From the NCBI RefSeq assembly GCF_029087225.1, contig NZ_JARFJD010000007.1, forward strand, positions 62,001-126,000: 64,000 bases of DNA, written 5' to 3'. The position numbers were made by a program, and so were the translations under genes. The notes below the pieces were generated by a model. The model worked only from the letters and a program-made list of their open reading frames with translations, was not told the DNA's origin and made no database searches. This DNA is from Limnobacter olei. Lineage in GTDB: Bacteria > Pseudomonadota > Gammaproteobacteria > Burkholderiales > Burkholderiaceae_B. Each line of letters opens with the position of its first letter. Position 1 is the stretch's first letter. Positions 47,957 through 57,669 of this stretch are shown here, in pieces.

Positions 47957-50212
47957 ATGAAATTTCGTTTTCCCATTGTCATTATTGACGAAGATTTCCG
48001 CTCCGAGAACGCATCTGGTCTCGGCATTCGCGCCCTGGCAGACGCCATCGAGAAAGAGGGCGTAGAGGTATTGGGAGTCACGAGTTATCACGATCTTTCC
48101 CAATTCGCGCAACAGCAAAGCCGCGCCAGTGCGTTTATTTTGTCCATCGACGACGAAGAATTCGGCTTAGGCAGCAAGAAGGAAATCGAAGACGCCCTTC
48201 AAAATTTGAACAACTTTGTGCAAGAAATTCGCTTTAAGAACGCGGATATTCCAATTTACTTGTACGGTGAAACCCGCACTTCGCGCCACATTCCCAATGC
48301 AATTTTGAAAGAATTGCATGGTTTTATTCACATGTTTGAGGACACCCCTGAGTTTGTGGCCCGGCACATTATTCGTGAAGCCAAAAGTTACCTGGATTCC
48401 CTGGCACCACCGTTTTTCCGCGCCTTGGTGCATTATGCGCAAGATGGCTCTTATTCCTGGCATTGCCCAGGGCACTCCGGTGGTGTGGCGTTTCTGAAAA
48501 GCCCGGTTGGGCAAATGTTTCACCAGTTTTTTGGCGAAAACATGCTGCGTGCCGACGTGTGTAACGCGGTGGACGAGCTGGGCCAGTTGCTGGACCACAC
48601 AGGGCCAGTTGCCGCTTCCGAGCGCAATGCAGCGCGGATCTTCAATGCTGACCATTGTTTTTTTGTGACCAACGGAACTTCGACGTCCAACAAAATGGTA
48701 TGGCATGCCAACGTTGCGCCCGGCGACATCGTGGTGGTGGACCGCAACTGTCACAAATCGATTTTGCATTCGATCACCATGACCGGTGCCATTCCCGTGT
48801 TCTTGACACCCACGCGAAATCACTTGGGCATTATTGGTCCAATTCCGCTGGATGAATTCAAGCCCGAGAGCATTGCCAAGAAAATTGCGAACCATCCGTT
48901 TGCCAGCAAAGCCAAGAACAAAAAGCCCCGCATTTTGACGATCACGCAAAGCACCTACGATGGTGTGTTGTACAACGTGGAAATGATCAAGGAAGTACTG
49001 GGTTCTGAAATTGACACCTTGCACTTTGATGAAGCTTGGTTGCCGCACGCCAGCTTCCACCCCATGTACAAAGACATGCATGCGATTGGTCGCGACCGCC
49101 CGCGCACCAAAGACTCTCTGGTGTTTGCCACGCAATCTACCCATAAAATGTTGGCAGGTTTGTCTCAGGCTTCACAAATTCTGGTGCAGGAAAGTGAAAA
49201 CCGCAAACTCGATCGCCATATTTTCAACGAAGCCTATTTGATGCACACATCCACCAGCCCGCAATACGCCATTATTGCAAGCTGTGACGTGGCTGCGGCC
49301 ATGATGGAGCCTCCAGGCGGTACCGCTTTGGTTGAAGAAAGCATCATGGAAGCGCTGGATTTCCGTCGCGCCATGCGCAAAGTTTCTGAGGAGTTTGGAG
49401 ACGACTGGTGGTTCAAGGTGTGGGGCCCTGACGTGTTGAGCGAAGAGGGCATGAGCCCGCGCGACGACTGGTTGATCCACACCACCGACACCTGGCACGG
49501 TTTTGGCAAAATGGCCAATGGCTTTAACATGCTTGATCCGATCAAGGCGACCATTGTTAACCCCGGCCTGGATGTGAACGGTCAGTTCTCTGATGCGGGC
49601 ATTCCTGCCTCGATTGTGACCAAATATCTGGCTGAGCACGGTGTTATTGTTGAAAAAACAGGTTTGTATTCATTCTTCATCATGTTCACCATCGGCATTA
49701 CCAAGGGCCGTTGGAATACTTTGGTGACTGCGCTTCAGCAGTTCAAGGACGATTACGACAAAAACCAGCCGTTGTGGCGTGTCATTCCTGAGTTCTGCCA
49801 AGCCCATCCACGCTATGAACGCGTGGGCTTGCGTGATTTGTGCAACACGATTCACGACATGTATCGCAAGAAGGATGTGGCACGTTTGACTACAGAAATG
49901 TATTTGAGCGACATGCAGCCCGCGATGGTGCCTGCCGATGCCTACGCCAAAGTGGCTCATCGAGAAATTGAGCGTGTGGCAATTGATGAACTGGAAGGTC
50001 GCATTACGTCAGCCCTGCTGACACCCTATCCTCCGGGCATCCCGTTGCTGATCCCAGGCGAAATTTTCAACGCCACGATTGTGGATTATTTGCGCTTTGC
50101 ACGCGATTTCAACAAACAGTTCCCGGGCTTCGAGACCGATATTCATGGTTTGGTCGAGATTGAGGACGAACAGGGCAATGTGAGTTACTTTGTGGATTGC
50201 GTGAAGGTATAA
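47957..50212 (+). CDS. Biodegradative arginine/lysine/ornithine decarboxylase
   Basis: 751 residues, the length of the Orn/Lys/Arg decarboxylase fold-I family. An N-terminal wing domain (residues about 1-130) precedes the PLP core: SWHCPGHSGGVAFLKS, FFVTNGTSTSNKMV, LHFDEAWLPHASFHP and the PLP lysine in QSTHKMLAGLSQAS near residue 395. C-terminal domain ends with VEIEDEQGNVSYFVDCV. It consumes a proton and releases CO2, so it serves acid resistance or polyamine synthesis. Substrate (arginine, lysine or ornithine) cannot be fixed by eye. AGGAAG lies 6 bases before the ATG. Confidence 0.93.
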   Translation: MKFRFPIVIIDEDFRSENASGLGIRALADAIEKEGVEVLGVTSYHDLSQFAQQQSRASAFILSIDDEEFGLGSKKEIEDALQNLNNFVQEIRFKNADIPIYLYGETRTSRHIPNAILKELHGFIHMFEDTPEFVARHIIREAKSYLDSLAPPFFRALVHYAQDGSYSWHCPGHSGGVAFLKSPVGQMFHQFFGENMLRADVCNAVDELGQLLDHTGPVAASERNAARIFNADHCFFVTNGTSTSNKMVWHANVAPGDIVVVDRNCHKSILHSITMTGAIPVFLTPTRNHLGIIGPIPLDEFKPESIAKKIANHPFASKAKNKKPRILTITQSTYDGVLYNVEMIKEVLGSEIDTLHFDEAWLPHASFHPMYKDMHAIGRDRPRTKDSLVFATQSTHKMLAGLSQASQILVQESENRKLDRHIFNEAYLMHTSTSPQYAIIASCDVAAAMMEPPGGTALVEESIMEALDFRRAMRKVSEEFGDDWWFKVWGPDVLSEEGMSPRDDWLIHTTDTWHGFGKMANGFNMLDPIKATIVNPGLDVNGQFSDAGIPASIVTKYLAEHGVIVEKTGLYSFFIMFTIGITKGRWNTLVTALQQFKDDYDKNQPLWRVIPEFCQAHPRYERVGLRDLCNTIHDMYRKKDVARLTTEMYLSDMQPAMVPADAYAKVAHREIERVAIDELEGRITSALLTPYPPGIPLLIPGEIFNATIVDYLRFARDFNKQFPGFETDIHGLVEIEDEQGNVSYFVDCVKV

Positions 50213-50222
50213 AAGGTTTCGG

Positions 50223-50246
50223 GGACGCGTTGTTGACAGCGCGTCC
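50223..50246. terminator. Hairpin between convergent genes
   Basis: GGACGCG and CGCGTCC pair around 10 bases between the decarboxylase and metC ends. The plus side has no U tract; the minus side has a short CTTTTATA. A bidirectional, weak terminator. Confidence 0.5.
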
Positions 50247-50261
50247 TCTGCTGCGCTTCGG

Positions 50262-51470
50262 TTAAGCCCGGTTTGTTGTATCAAGTGCTTGCATCAAATC
50301 GGCAATTAAATCTGCCGGCTCCTCCAGCCCAATGGCCAAACGAAGTATTGGTCCGCAGCGGCCGTCCTCGTCTGCAAGGTGGCGTCTTCGGCTGTCAGGG
50401 ATGTTCACCACCAATCCCAAACTTTCAGGCCCACCCCATGAATACGCAATCTTGAACAGCTTCAAGTTGTCGATGACTGCGCAAGCCTGTTCATCTGTGA
50501 ACTCAGGATTTAGCACCACAGAAAATATGCTGGCAAAACCATGAAAGTCACGTTTGTAAAATTCATGACCAGGGCACTCAGCGAATTCAGGGTGAAGCAC
50601 GCGTGCAATCGCCGGGTGTTGTTGCAAGGCTTTGGCCACCACCAAACCATTCTCGGCTTGTTGTTTGTAGCGTAAGGGCAATGTGAGCAGTCCACGCAAG
50701 ACCAAGTCGCAATCGGCTGGTGAAACGCCGAGGCCCAAAACACGGTTCTTGCGCTCTACATCCGCGAAAGCTCGGGTGTTGTTGCTTAAGACAGCACCCA
50801 TCAATACATCGGCATGGCCACACTGGTATTTGGTCAGCGCTTGCACACTGAAGTCGAAACCATGCTCGAATGGTTTGTAGGCAATTCCCGCCGCCCACGT
50901 GTTGTCGATGCCAGTGCGTGCACCATGGGTTTTCGCAAGGGCCACAATGACTTGTAAATCGGGCACTTCAAAAGTGAGTGAGCCTGGTGCTTCAGTCCAC
51001 ACCAGGGTGGTGTTGGTGCGCAAGCCTTCCGCCACACTACTTGCGTTGCAGGGGTCGTATTCTGAAAACTCCACGCCATAGTCCACATGAAGGCTTCTCG
51101 CCAAGGCTTGCACGGGGCCATACACATTTTCCGGAATCAACCAATGGTCGCCGCTTTTCAGGCAGGCTTGGGCTACCAGTGCAATGCCGGTCAGCCCGGA
51201 AGGGCACACCAGCGCGTGGGTGGCACCTTCTATTTCAGCCAGTTTTTTCGCCAGCGTGTACTGCGTGGGGTTGCCATGCAAGCCATAGCTGTAGTCAAGC
51301 CCGAGTGGGTTTACTGTTGCGCGTTGGGCTGCCGTGTTGTCAAAAAACGTGCTGGATCCTCTGTACACGGGTACGGGCAGCGCGGAGAAGCCCGCGCTAC
51401 TGACCGGTTTCGAGTGAATGATTTCAGTGCTTTGGCCACGCACGGCGGGCTTGTGTTTGAAGGTACTCAT
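50262..51470 (-). CDS. metC: Cystathionine beta-lyase (MetC type)
   Basis: 402 residues. The Cys/Met metabolism PLP fold is clear: YSYGLHGNPTQYTLAKKLAEIEGA, PSGLTGIALV, the PLP contacts DNTWAAGIAYKP and lysine in QALTKYQCGHADVLMG near residue 218. The C-terminal Arg-containing LRLAIGLEEPADLIADL is conserved. It cleaves cystathionine to homocysteine, pyruvate and ammonia, feeding MetE. argA lies just upstream on the same strand, with a 22-base gap. Confidence 0.93.
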   Translation of the reverse strand: MSTFKHKPAVRGQSTEIIHSKPVSSAGFSALPVPVYRGSSTFFDNTAAQRATVNPLGLDYSYGLHGNPTQYTLAKKLAEIEGATHALVCPSGLTGIALVAQACLKSGDHWLIPENVYGPVQALARSLHVDYGVEFSEYDPCNASSVAEGLRTNTTLVWTEAPGSLTFEVPDLQVIVALAKTHGARTGIDNTWAAGIAYKPFEHGFDFSVQALTKYQCGHADVLMGAVLSNNTRAFADVERKNRVLGLGVSPADCDLVLRGLLTLPLRYKQQAENGLVVAKALQQHPAIARVLHPEFAECPGHEFYKRDFHGFASIFSVVLNPEFTDEQACAVIDNLKLFKIAYSWGGPESLGLVVNIPDSRRRHLADEDGRCGPILRLAIGLEEPADLIADLMQALDTTNRA

Positions 51471-51492
51471 AGGGCGCGCCTTGCATGCTCAC

Positions 51493-52833
51493 TCACAGTG
51501 TTTTAATCATGACTTGCGACTTACGGTTCCAGTCGTAAAGGCGTTTTCGTTCGATTGGCAGTTTGTCCACATCTCCTACCACAAAGCCGCGCTTCAGGAA
51601 AAAATGCGATGTTTGTGTGGTCAGCACAAACAGCTGCTTTAAACCTTGTTTGCGTGCGTCGTGTTCAATTTTTTTCAGCAAACGTTCCCCATCTCCTGTG
51701 CCTTGCCAAGAGGGGTGCACCACCAGGCAGGCCAGCTCAGCCACGCCCTCCGTGTGGTAAGGGTACATGGCCGCGCATCCCCACAAAATGCCATCGTGTT
51801 CCAGCACAGTGAAGTGGTCGATGTCCCGTTCAATTCGATCGCGGCCACGGCGCACCAGCACGCCAGCCATTTCAAGTGGTTCGATCAGGGTTTTGATACC
51901 GCCAGAGTCATCCAGTGTCGCCTGGCGCAAACTTTCCAGGTTTTCCTCGGAAACCATGGTGCCCACGCCGTCGTGCGAGAACAGTTCCAGCATGACACCG
52001 CCATCCAGGTTCAGCGGCACAATGTGCGCACGTCCTACCCCGCCTTGCACCGCCAGAATACAGCACTCCAGATAATCCTTGGTCAATTCGGGCAGGTCCT
52101 CCTGAAGCATGATTTCCCGGGCACGGTCCAGCTCGAGTTCTTCCATCAGTTTGCCGCTCTTGTCAAAAATACCTTCAATCTGGGTGACGAAAATCAGCTT
52201 GTCTGCTTTCATCGCGCGTGCAGTGCTGGTAGCCACGTCTTCCATGGTCAGGTTAAAAGCCTCGCCAGTGGGCGAAAAGCCAATGGTTGACAGCAACACG
52301 ATTGCGCTGCTGTTCAAGCTCATTTGAATCGCGGTCACGTCGATTTTTCGAACCAGACCGGTGTGTTGCAAATCCACGCCCTCCAGAATACCCATCGGCC
52401 GCGCCGTAATGAAGTTGCCGGAGATGACGCGCATCGAGGAGTGCGCCATGGGTGTGTTGGGCAAACCTTGTGAAAATGCAGCTTCAATGTCCAGCCGCAG
52501 TTCACCGGCTGCTTCCTTGGCGCACTCCAGTGCACCTTTGTCGGTGATTCGCCAGCCCTTGTGAAAAGCGGGTTGAATGTTGCGCAAGGCCAATTGCTCT
52601 TCAACCTGTGGGCGCGAACCACACACCAGCACAATGCGCATGCCCATGGCGTGTAAGAGTGAAAGATCTTGCGCCAGTGAATTCAGATAGCCCTGGTGGG
52701 CGAGTTCACCATCGACAGCCACCACGAAGGTTTTACCCCGAAAGGCATGAATGTAAGGCGCAACAGTTCGCAGCCATTGAACAAAGGTTTGGCTGTTCAT
52801 GGAAAGGTCGTCGTTGCTGGGGGCGTTACTCAT
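51493..52833 (-). CDS. argA: N-acetylglutamate synthase
   Basis: 446 residues. An N-terminal amino-acid-kinase domain (about 30-290; VVAVDGELAHQGYLNSL, LVCGSRPQVEEQL) binds arginine for feedback inhibition, and a C-terminal GNAT domain (about 300-440) has the acetyl-CoA loop HPSWQGTGDGERLL and FFLKRGFVVGD. It makes N-acetylglutamate, the first step in arginine synthesis. The fused ArgA form is common in proteobacteria. A start at 52797 (MNSQTF) is also possible. metC follows on the same strand. Confidence 0.95.
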   Translation of the reverse strand: MSNAPSNDDLSMNSQTFVQWLRTVAPYIHAFRGKTFVVAVDGELAHQGYLNSLAQDLSLLHAMGMRIVLVCGSRPQVEEQLALRNIQPAFHKGWRITDKGALECAKEAAGELRLDIEAAFSQGLPNTPMAHSSMRVISGNFITARPMGILEGVDLQHTGLVRKIDVTAIQMSLNSSAIVLLSTIGFSPTGEAFNLTMEDVATSTARAMKADKLIFVTQIEGIFDKSGKLMEELELDRAREIMLQEDLPELTKDYLECCILAVQGGVGRAHIVPLNLDGGVMLELFSHDGVGTMVSEENLESLRQATLDDSGGIKTLIEPLEMAGVLVRRGRDRIERDIDHFTVLEHDGILWGCAAMYPYHTEGVAELACLVVHPSWQGTGDGERLLKKIEHDARKQGLKQLFVLTTQTSHFFLKRGFVVGDVDKLPIERKRLYDWNRKSQVMIKTL

Positions 52834-52983
52834 TGGCTTGGGGGCTGTCCTGAAAAAAGGGAATACACTGTGGGCAGCCGCGGCCGCTCGTTCGATTGAT
52901 TATAATTTCCGATTGAGCGTAGTCCAGTCTTCGCTTTGTTTTTCCCCGATTTGATCGGAATTTGAACCCAATATTGGTTATTT

Positions 52984-55900
52984 GTGTTGTCAAAAGAACA
53001 AACCCTTCAGTCCCCACCCGAAATTCGATACCCCGAAGAGCTGCCGGTTTCCCAACGCCGTGAGGAAATCAAGCATTTGATTGCAGCGAATCAGGTGGTG
53101 ATTGTGTGCGGTGAAACAGGTTCGGGTAAAACCACGCAGTTGCCAAAAATGTGTCTGGAACTTGGGCGGGGCTTGAACGGGCAAAGTATTGTGCACACGC
53201 AGCCTCGTCGATTGGCGGCCACCGCCACTGCCAAGCGCATTGCACAGGAATTGAATTCCGAAGTGGGGCAATGGGTTGGTTTTAAAATCCGCTTTCAAGA
53301 CCAATCCAATGCCAGCACTGCGGTGAAGTTGGTAACCGACGGCATTTTGCTGGCTGAAAGCCAGACTGACCCACTGTTCAAGAAGTACGACACCATCATC
53401 ATTGATGAGGCGCACGAGCGTAGCCTGAACATTGACTTTCTTTTGGGATACCTGAAAGACGTCTTGTCCAAGCGCCCCGATTTGAAATTGATTGTGACTT
53501 CAGCCACCATCGATGCAGAGCGGTTCTCCAAACATTTTGAAAATGCCCAAGGCAAGCCTGCTCCGGTGATCGAAGTGTCTGGTCGTTTGTACCCGGTGGA
53601 AATTCGTTACAAAGACCCCAACGATTTCGACACCAATCGCCGCAAGAATGCACCAGTCAACCCGGCCGACGAAGTGGATGAGGATGCATTTCAGGCAGCC
53701 ACACTCGATGCGGTAGAAGAACTTTGCCGCGAGGGGCAGGGCGATATTTTGATGTTCTTGCCAGGAGAGCGGGAAATTCGCGACATGGCGAATTTCCTGA
53801 GCAAAAACCTGCGGCAATCGCTGGAGATACTCCCGCTGTTTGCAAGGCTCACCGCACAGGAACAGGAGCGCATTTTCAAGCCCAGCGGGCGCAGGCGAAT
53901 TGTGTTGTCCACCAACGTGGCGGAAACCTCGCTGACTGTGCCCGGTATTCGATATGTGATCGATTCAGGCGTGGCCCGCGTAAAGCGCTACAGCTACCGC
54001 AACAAGGTTGAAATGTTGCAGGTGGAAAGAATTTCCAAGGCATCAGCCAACCAGCGGGCCGGCCGCTGCGGTCGCGTTGCGAACGGTGTGTGTATCCGCT
54101 TGTACGCCGAGGCCGACTTCGCAGGCCGTGCCGATTACACCGATCCGGAAATTCTTCGATCCTCGTTGGCGTCGGTTATTTTGCGCATGAAAAGCCTGCA
54201 CCTGACCGAGGTGGAAGACTTTCCCTTTTTGCAACGCCCGATGGGGCGCGCGATTGCCGATGGCTATCAGCTGCTCAGTGAACTGAATGCACTAGACGAT
54301 GCTGGGCACTTGACCAAAACAGGCCGGGCACTGGCCAAGTTGCCGCTTGACCCCCGAATTGCCCGCATGCTGTTTGAAGCCAGTCAGCGCGGTTGCCTAA
54401 ACGAGTTGCTGGTGTTGGCCGCTGCCTTGTCGATTCAAGATCCACGCGACCGTCCGATTGACGCTCAAGAGGCTGCAGACAATGCCCAGCAGCAATTCGA
54501 TGACGCAGAATCTGATTTCATGTCCTTTCTGAAATTATGGAATTATTATATTGATTTAAAACAACAAAATTTGACAAATCGTGACATGAAAAATGCGCTC
54601 CAGCGCAAGTTTCTGTCTGCGAACCGCCTGCGCGAGTGGAGTGAAGTTCATCAACAGCTTACCGCCATGGTGAAAGATCAAAAGTGGACTTTGAACGCCA
54701 CACCCGCTACCTACGATCAAATTCATCTTGCACTGATGGCAGGTTTACTGGGCAACATCGGTTTGAAGCATGAGACGGATCCGGTTTATCTGGGCGCGCG
54801 CAGCATCAAGTTTTCAATTCATCCAGGTTCAAACCTGTTCAAAAAGGGTGGCAAATGGATCATGGCTGCCGAACTGGTTGAAACCACCCGCTTGTATGCC
54901 CGCAGTGTCGCCAAAATTCAACCTGACTGGATCGAGAAGGTCGGCGCGCATTTGGTGAAGCGTAACCACAACAATCCGCATTGGGAGAAAGGCTCTGGTC
55001 AAGCCGTAGCTCTGGAAACAGGCACTATTTATGGCTTACCCATTTACTCTCAGCGCCGCGTGAGCCTGGCGAGGTTTAATCAAGCCGATGCGCGCAGGTT
55101 GATGATTCACGAAGGCTTGGTGCCAGGACAGGTAAAGACCACCGTGCCATTTTACGTGCACAACCGCAAGTTGGTTGAAGACCTGGAAAAGCTGGAGCAC
55201 AAAGCCCGTCGTCAGGATATTTTGGTAGACGAAGCCCTGATTGCACAGTTCTACGACGACAAGCTTCCAGCTGGAGTGTACAACCAGCAAACCCTGGAAA
55301 ATTGGGCGAAACAAGCCAGCAAGGAAGACCTTGCAGCGCTGTACCTGAACAAGGAAGACCTGCTGAGCAAGAAAGCAGGCGACATTACTACCGAGTTTTA
55401 TCCTAAAAAGCTGGAAATGGGCGGCTTGGCGTTTGATCTGACTTATCACTTCGAGCCCGGAAGCCCCCGCGATGGAGTCACACTGACCATTCCTCTGATG
55501 CTGTTGAACCAGGTAAACCCGGGCCGCACTGAATGGCTGGTACCTGGCATGTTGAAAGAAAAGGCCTTGCTGCTGTTGAAAAGTTTGCCGCAGAAGCTTC
55601 GCCGTCACTGCGTACCCGTGCCGCAATTTGCCGAAAAGTTTGCTCAAGCGCATTTCGATTCAAACTTTTATGAAAAGCCGCTTCTGGAACGCCTTCGAGA
55701 TTTCGTGGCCAGTGAAACTCCCGCACGGCCATTGCTCAGCGATTTCCGAATTGAAACCCTGCCGCCGCACCATTTCATGAATTTCAAGTTGATCGATGAG
55801 CATGGGCGCCAACTGGATATGCAACGCAGTTTGTCTACCCTGAAGGCGGAATGGGGCCGCAAGGCGCAAGAAAGTTTCAAAAGCTCCGATGTAGTGGAGC

Positions 55901-56874
55901 AGGTGCGTGCTCAGGTAGGAGGGCAGGCGGGCGCTGCTTCACCGGCCTCTGAAGCACGCAAACTTTCGCCCAATCCAGCAAAGTCCTCCTCTGGCAGCAA
56001 CAGTGCGTTCAACGATCATCCAATCACCGACTGGAGCTTTGGCAGTTTGCCCGACATGCTGGAGATCAAGCGTGCAGGTCAAACCTTCTTTGGTTACCCT
56101 GCTTTGAAAGACATGGGTGAGCATTGCATTATTGAGGTATTCGATGAAGAGGAGATTGCCCGCAAAGTACATCTGGATGGCGTGCTTCGCCTGTTCAATA
56201 TTGCCCTGAAGGAGCCCTTGAAGTACCTGACCAAAAACCTGATTGATTTTCAGAAGGTAGCCATGTTGTACATGCCGCTGGGTTCGTCGGAAGAGCTGCA
56301 ACAGCAGTGGATCAAACTGACTTTGATGCGCAGCGCGCTTGCGGCAGGATTGCCCACCACGCAAGACGAGTTCAACACCAAAGCGCAGGAGGCACGCAGC
56401 CGCATGAATCTGATCGCCCAGGAAATCGGGAAAGTTCTTTTGATTATTCTGAATGAGTACAGTGCGCTTAACAAAAAACTCCAGGCAGTGTCGAAATTAT
56501 TCCCTGAATGCGTTGCTGACATTCAAAACCAGTTGAACTGGTTGCTGCCCAAGGGTTTTTTGCTGAAAAAGCCATGGGAGCAATTGACCCATTACCCGCG
56601 TTACTTGAAAGCGGCGCAAATACGCCTTGAGCGAGTGCGTAATTCGGTTGATCGAGACAAACAGTTGATGAAAGATGTCATGGATCTTCAATTACACTGG
56701 GTTCGTGCCAGTTCACAATTGAAAGGTCAGGAAGATGAAAGCCTGAGCCAGTTTGCCTGGCAACTCCAGGAGCTGCGAGTTTCGCTATTCGCCCAAGAAC
56801 TTCGTACGCCAATGCCGGTTTCTGTCAAGCGTTTGCAAAAGGCATGGGAAACCATGGCAAGGCGACAACAATAA
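52984..56874 (+). CDS. hrpA: ATP-dependent RNA helicase HrpA
   Basis: 1296 residues, the usual HrpA length, starting with GTG. Walker A GETGSGKTTQLPK at about 43, DEAH box IIIDEAHERSLN at about 140, SATID, and motif VI QRAGRCGRVANGVC. After the helicase core come the ratchet and OB-fold domains and a long DUF3418 C-terminal half. It rescues stalled ribosomes and unwinds RNA; the C-terminal domain is needed for function. A TATAAT box lies about 80 bases upstream. It precedes the EI24 gene by 11 bases. Confidence 0.96.
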   Translation: MLSKEQTLQSPPEIRYPEELPVSQRREEIKHLIAANQVVIVCGETGSGKTTQLPKMCLELGRGLNGQSIVHTQPRRLAATATAKRIAQELNSEVGQWVGFKIRFQDQSNASTAVKLVTDGILLAESQTDPLFKKYDTIIIDEAHERSLNIDFLLGYLKDVLSKRPDLKLIVTSATIDAERFSKHFENAQGKPAPVIEVSGRLYPVEIRYKDPNDFDTNRRKNAPVNPADEVDEDAFQAATLDAVEELCREGQGDILMFLPGEREIRDMANFLSKNLRQSLEILPLFARLTAQEQERIFKPSGRRRIVLSTNVAETSLTVPGIRYVIDSGVARVKRYSYRNKVEMLQVERISKASANQRAGRCGRVANGVCIRLYAEADFAGRADYTDPEILRSSLASVILRMKSLHLTEVEDFPFLQRPMGRAIADGYQLLSELNALDDAGHLTKTGRALAKLPLDPRIARMLFEASQRGCLNELLVLAAALSIQDPRDRPIDAQEAADNAQQQFDDAESDFMSFLKLWNYYIDLKQQNLTNRDMKNALQRKFLSANRLREWSEVHQQLTAMVKDQKWTLNATPATYDQIHLALMAGLLGNIGLKHETDPVYLGARSIKFSIHPGSNLFKKGGKWIMAAELVETTRLYARSVAKIQPDWIEKVGAHLVKRNHNNPHWEKGSGQAVALETGTIYGLPIYSQRRVSLARFNQADARRLMIHEGLVPGQVKTTVPFYVHNRKLVEDLEKLEHKARRQDILVDEALIAQFYDDKLPAGVYNQQTLENWAKQASKEDLAALYLNKEDLLSKKAGDITTEFYPKKLEMGGLAFDLTYHFEPGSPRDGVTLTIPLMLLNQVNPGRTEWLVPGMLKEKALLLLKSLPQKLRRHCVPVPQFAEKFAQAHFDSNFYEKPLLERLRDFVASETPARPLLSDFRIETLPPHHFMNFKLIDEHGRQLDMQRSLSTLKAEWGRKAQESFKSSDVVEQVRAQVGGQAGAASPASEARKLSPNPAKSSSGSNSAFNDHPITDWSFGSLPDMLEIKRAGQTFFGYPALKDMGEHCIIEVFDEEEIARKVHLDGVLRLFNIALKEPLKYLTKNLIDFQKVAMLYMPLGSSEELQQQWIKLTLMRSALAAGLPTTQDEFNTKAQEARSRMNLIAQEIGKVLLIILNEYSALNKKLQAVSKLFPECVADIQNQLNWLLPKGFLLKKPWEQLTHYPRYLKAAQIRLERVRNSVDRDKQLMKDVMDLQLHWVRASSQLKGQEDESLSQFAWQLQELRVSLFAQELRTPMPVSVKRLQKAWETMARRQQ

Positions 56875-56885
56875 AGGGAAGGTTT

Positions 56886-57650
56886 ATGAACAACGCAATG
56901 TCCATTCTTTTTAACGCGCTGGTTGATTCATTTCGCCCAAAAATGCTGATGTTGACTTTGGTGTCGGTGGCCATTGCATCGGTGTTCTGGATTGTAATTA
57001 TCTGGCTGTCGGTTGATCCTTTGGTCAATGCCGCGACCTGGGCACTGGGTTATCTTGGTTTTGACTTTTCCGCCGAAGCAGTCGCAACCGACGCCGCATT
57101 CATGGGCTGGTTGAAAGTCATTTTGGTGCCGCTGGCCGTGTTTGGTCTGTTGTGGCCGATCGTGGCCACTTCGGCCGTGTTGCTTGCGGGTTTGTACGTT
57201 ACTCCACCGGTGGTCAATTACCTTGCTGAAAAGGAATTTCAAGGAATCCAAAAGAGGGGAGACTCTGGCATTGTCATGAGCCTGTGGGTGACTTTGAAAG
57301 CAGTGGTCATTTTTCTGATTGCATGGATTGTCACACTGCCTTTGTGGCTCATACCAGGCATGGCATTTGTGTTGCCTATTTTGCTGACCGCCTATTTGCT
57401 CATGGCCGTGATGAGGTTCGATTCTTTGGCTGGGCATGCCACCAAACTGGAAATGAAAGAAATCAAAAAGCGCGACAGCACCTCCGCCTGGTTGATTGGT
57501 TTGGTGTGCGCATTTTTAAGTTTCATTCCACCAATTTTGTTGATCATGCCGGTGATGTCGGCTTTGGCATTTACCCGCCATTACATGGGCGCACTCGTGC
57601 AGGTCAGAAACAACAACACAATCGACATGCCCGCGATTGAATCCAACTAA
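56886..57650 (+). CDS. EI24-domain membrane protein
   Basis: 254 residues from ATG 56886 (AAGGGAAGG upstream; an in-frame start at 56844 lies in hrpA). Five or six helices: LMLTLVSVAIASVFWIVIIW, VILVPLAVFGLLWPI, TSAVLLAGLYVTPPV, AVVIFLIAWIVTLPLWLIPG, FVLPILLTAYLLMAV and CAFLSFIPPILLIMPVMS (regions). The arrangement resembles CysZ/EI24-type etoposide-induced proteins. The function is unknown; sulfate import is the E. coli precedent. It overlaps no gene but is close to hrpA and to the CinA-domain gene. Confidence 0.8.
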   Translation: MNNAMSILFNALVDSFRPKMLMLTLVSVAIASVFWIVIIWLSVDPLVNAATWALGYLGFDFSAEAVATDAAFMGWLKVILVPLAVFGLLWPIVATSAVLLAGLYVTPPVVNYLAEKEFQGIQKRGDSGIVMSLWVTLKAVVIFLIAWIVTLPLWLIPGMAFVLPILLTAYLLMAVMRFDSLAGHATKLEMKEIKKRDSTSAWLIGLVCAFLSFIPPILLIMPVMSALAFTRHYMGALVQVRNNNTIDMPAIESN

Positions 57651-57669
57651 ATACACAAAGAGCAAAAAA

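Noticed and set aside
48167-49144. 325-residue open frame on the minus strand inside the decarboxylase gene
   Set aside because: It is an antisense reading of a gene with a full PLP site; the sequence is His/Val/Gln-rich without a recognisable domain.
55036-55653. 205-residue minus-strand frame inside hrpA
   Set aside because: No ribosome-binding site, no domain, and fully inside a strongly conserved gene.
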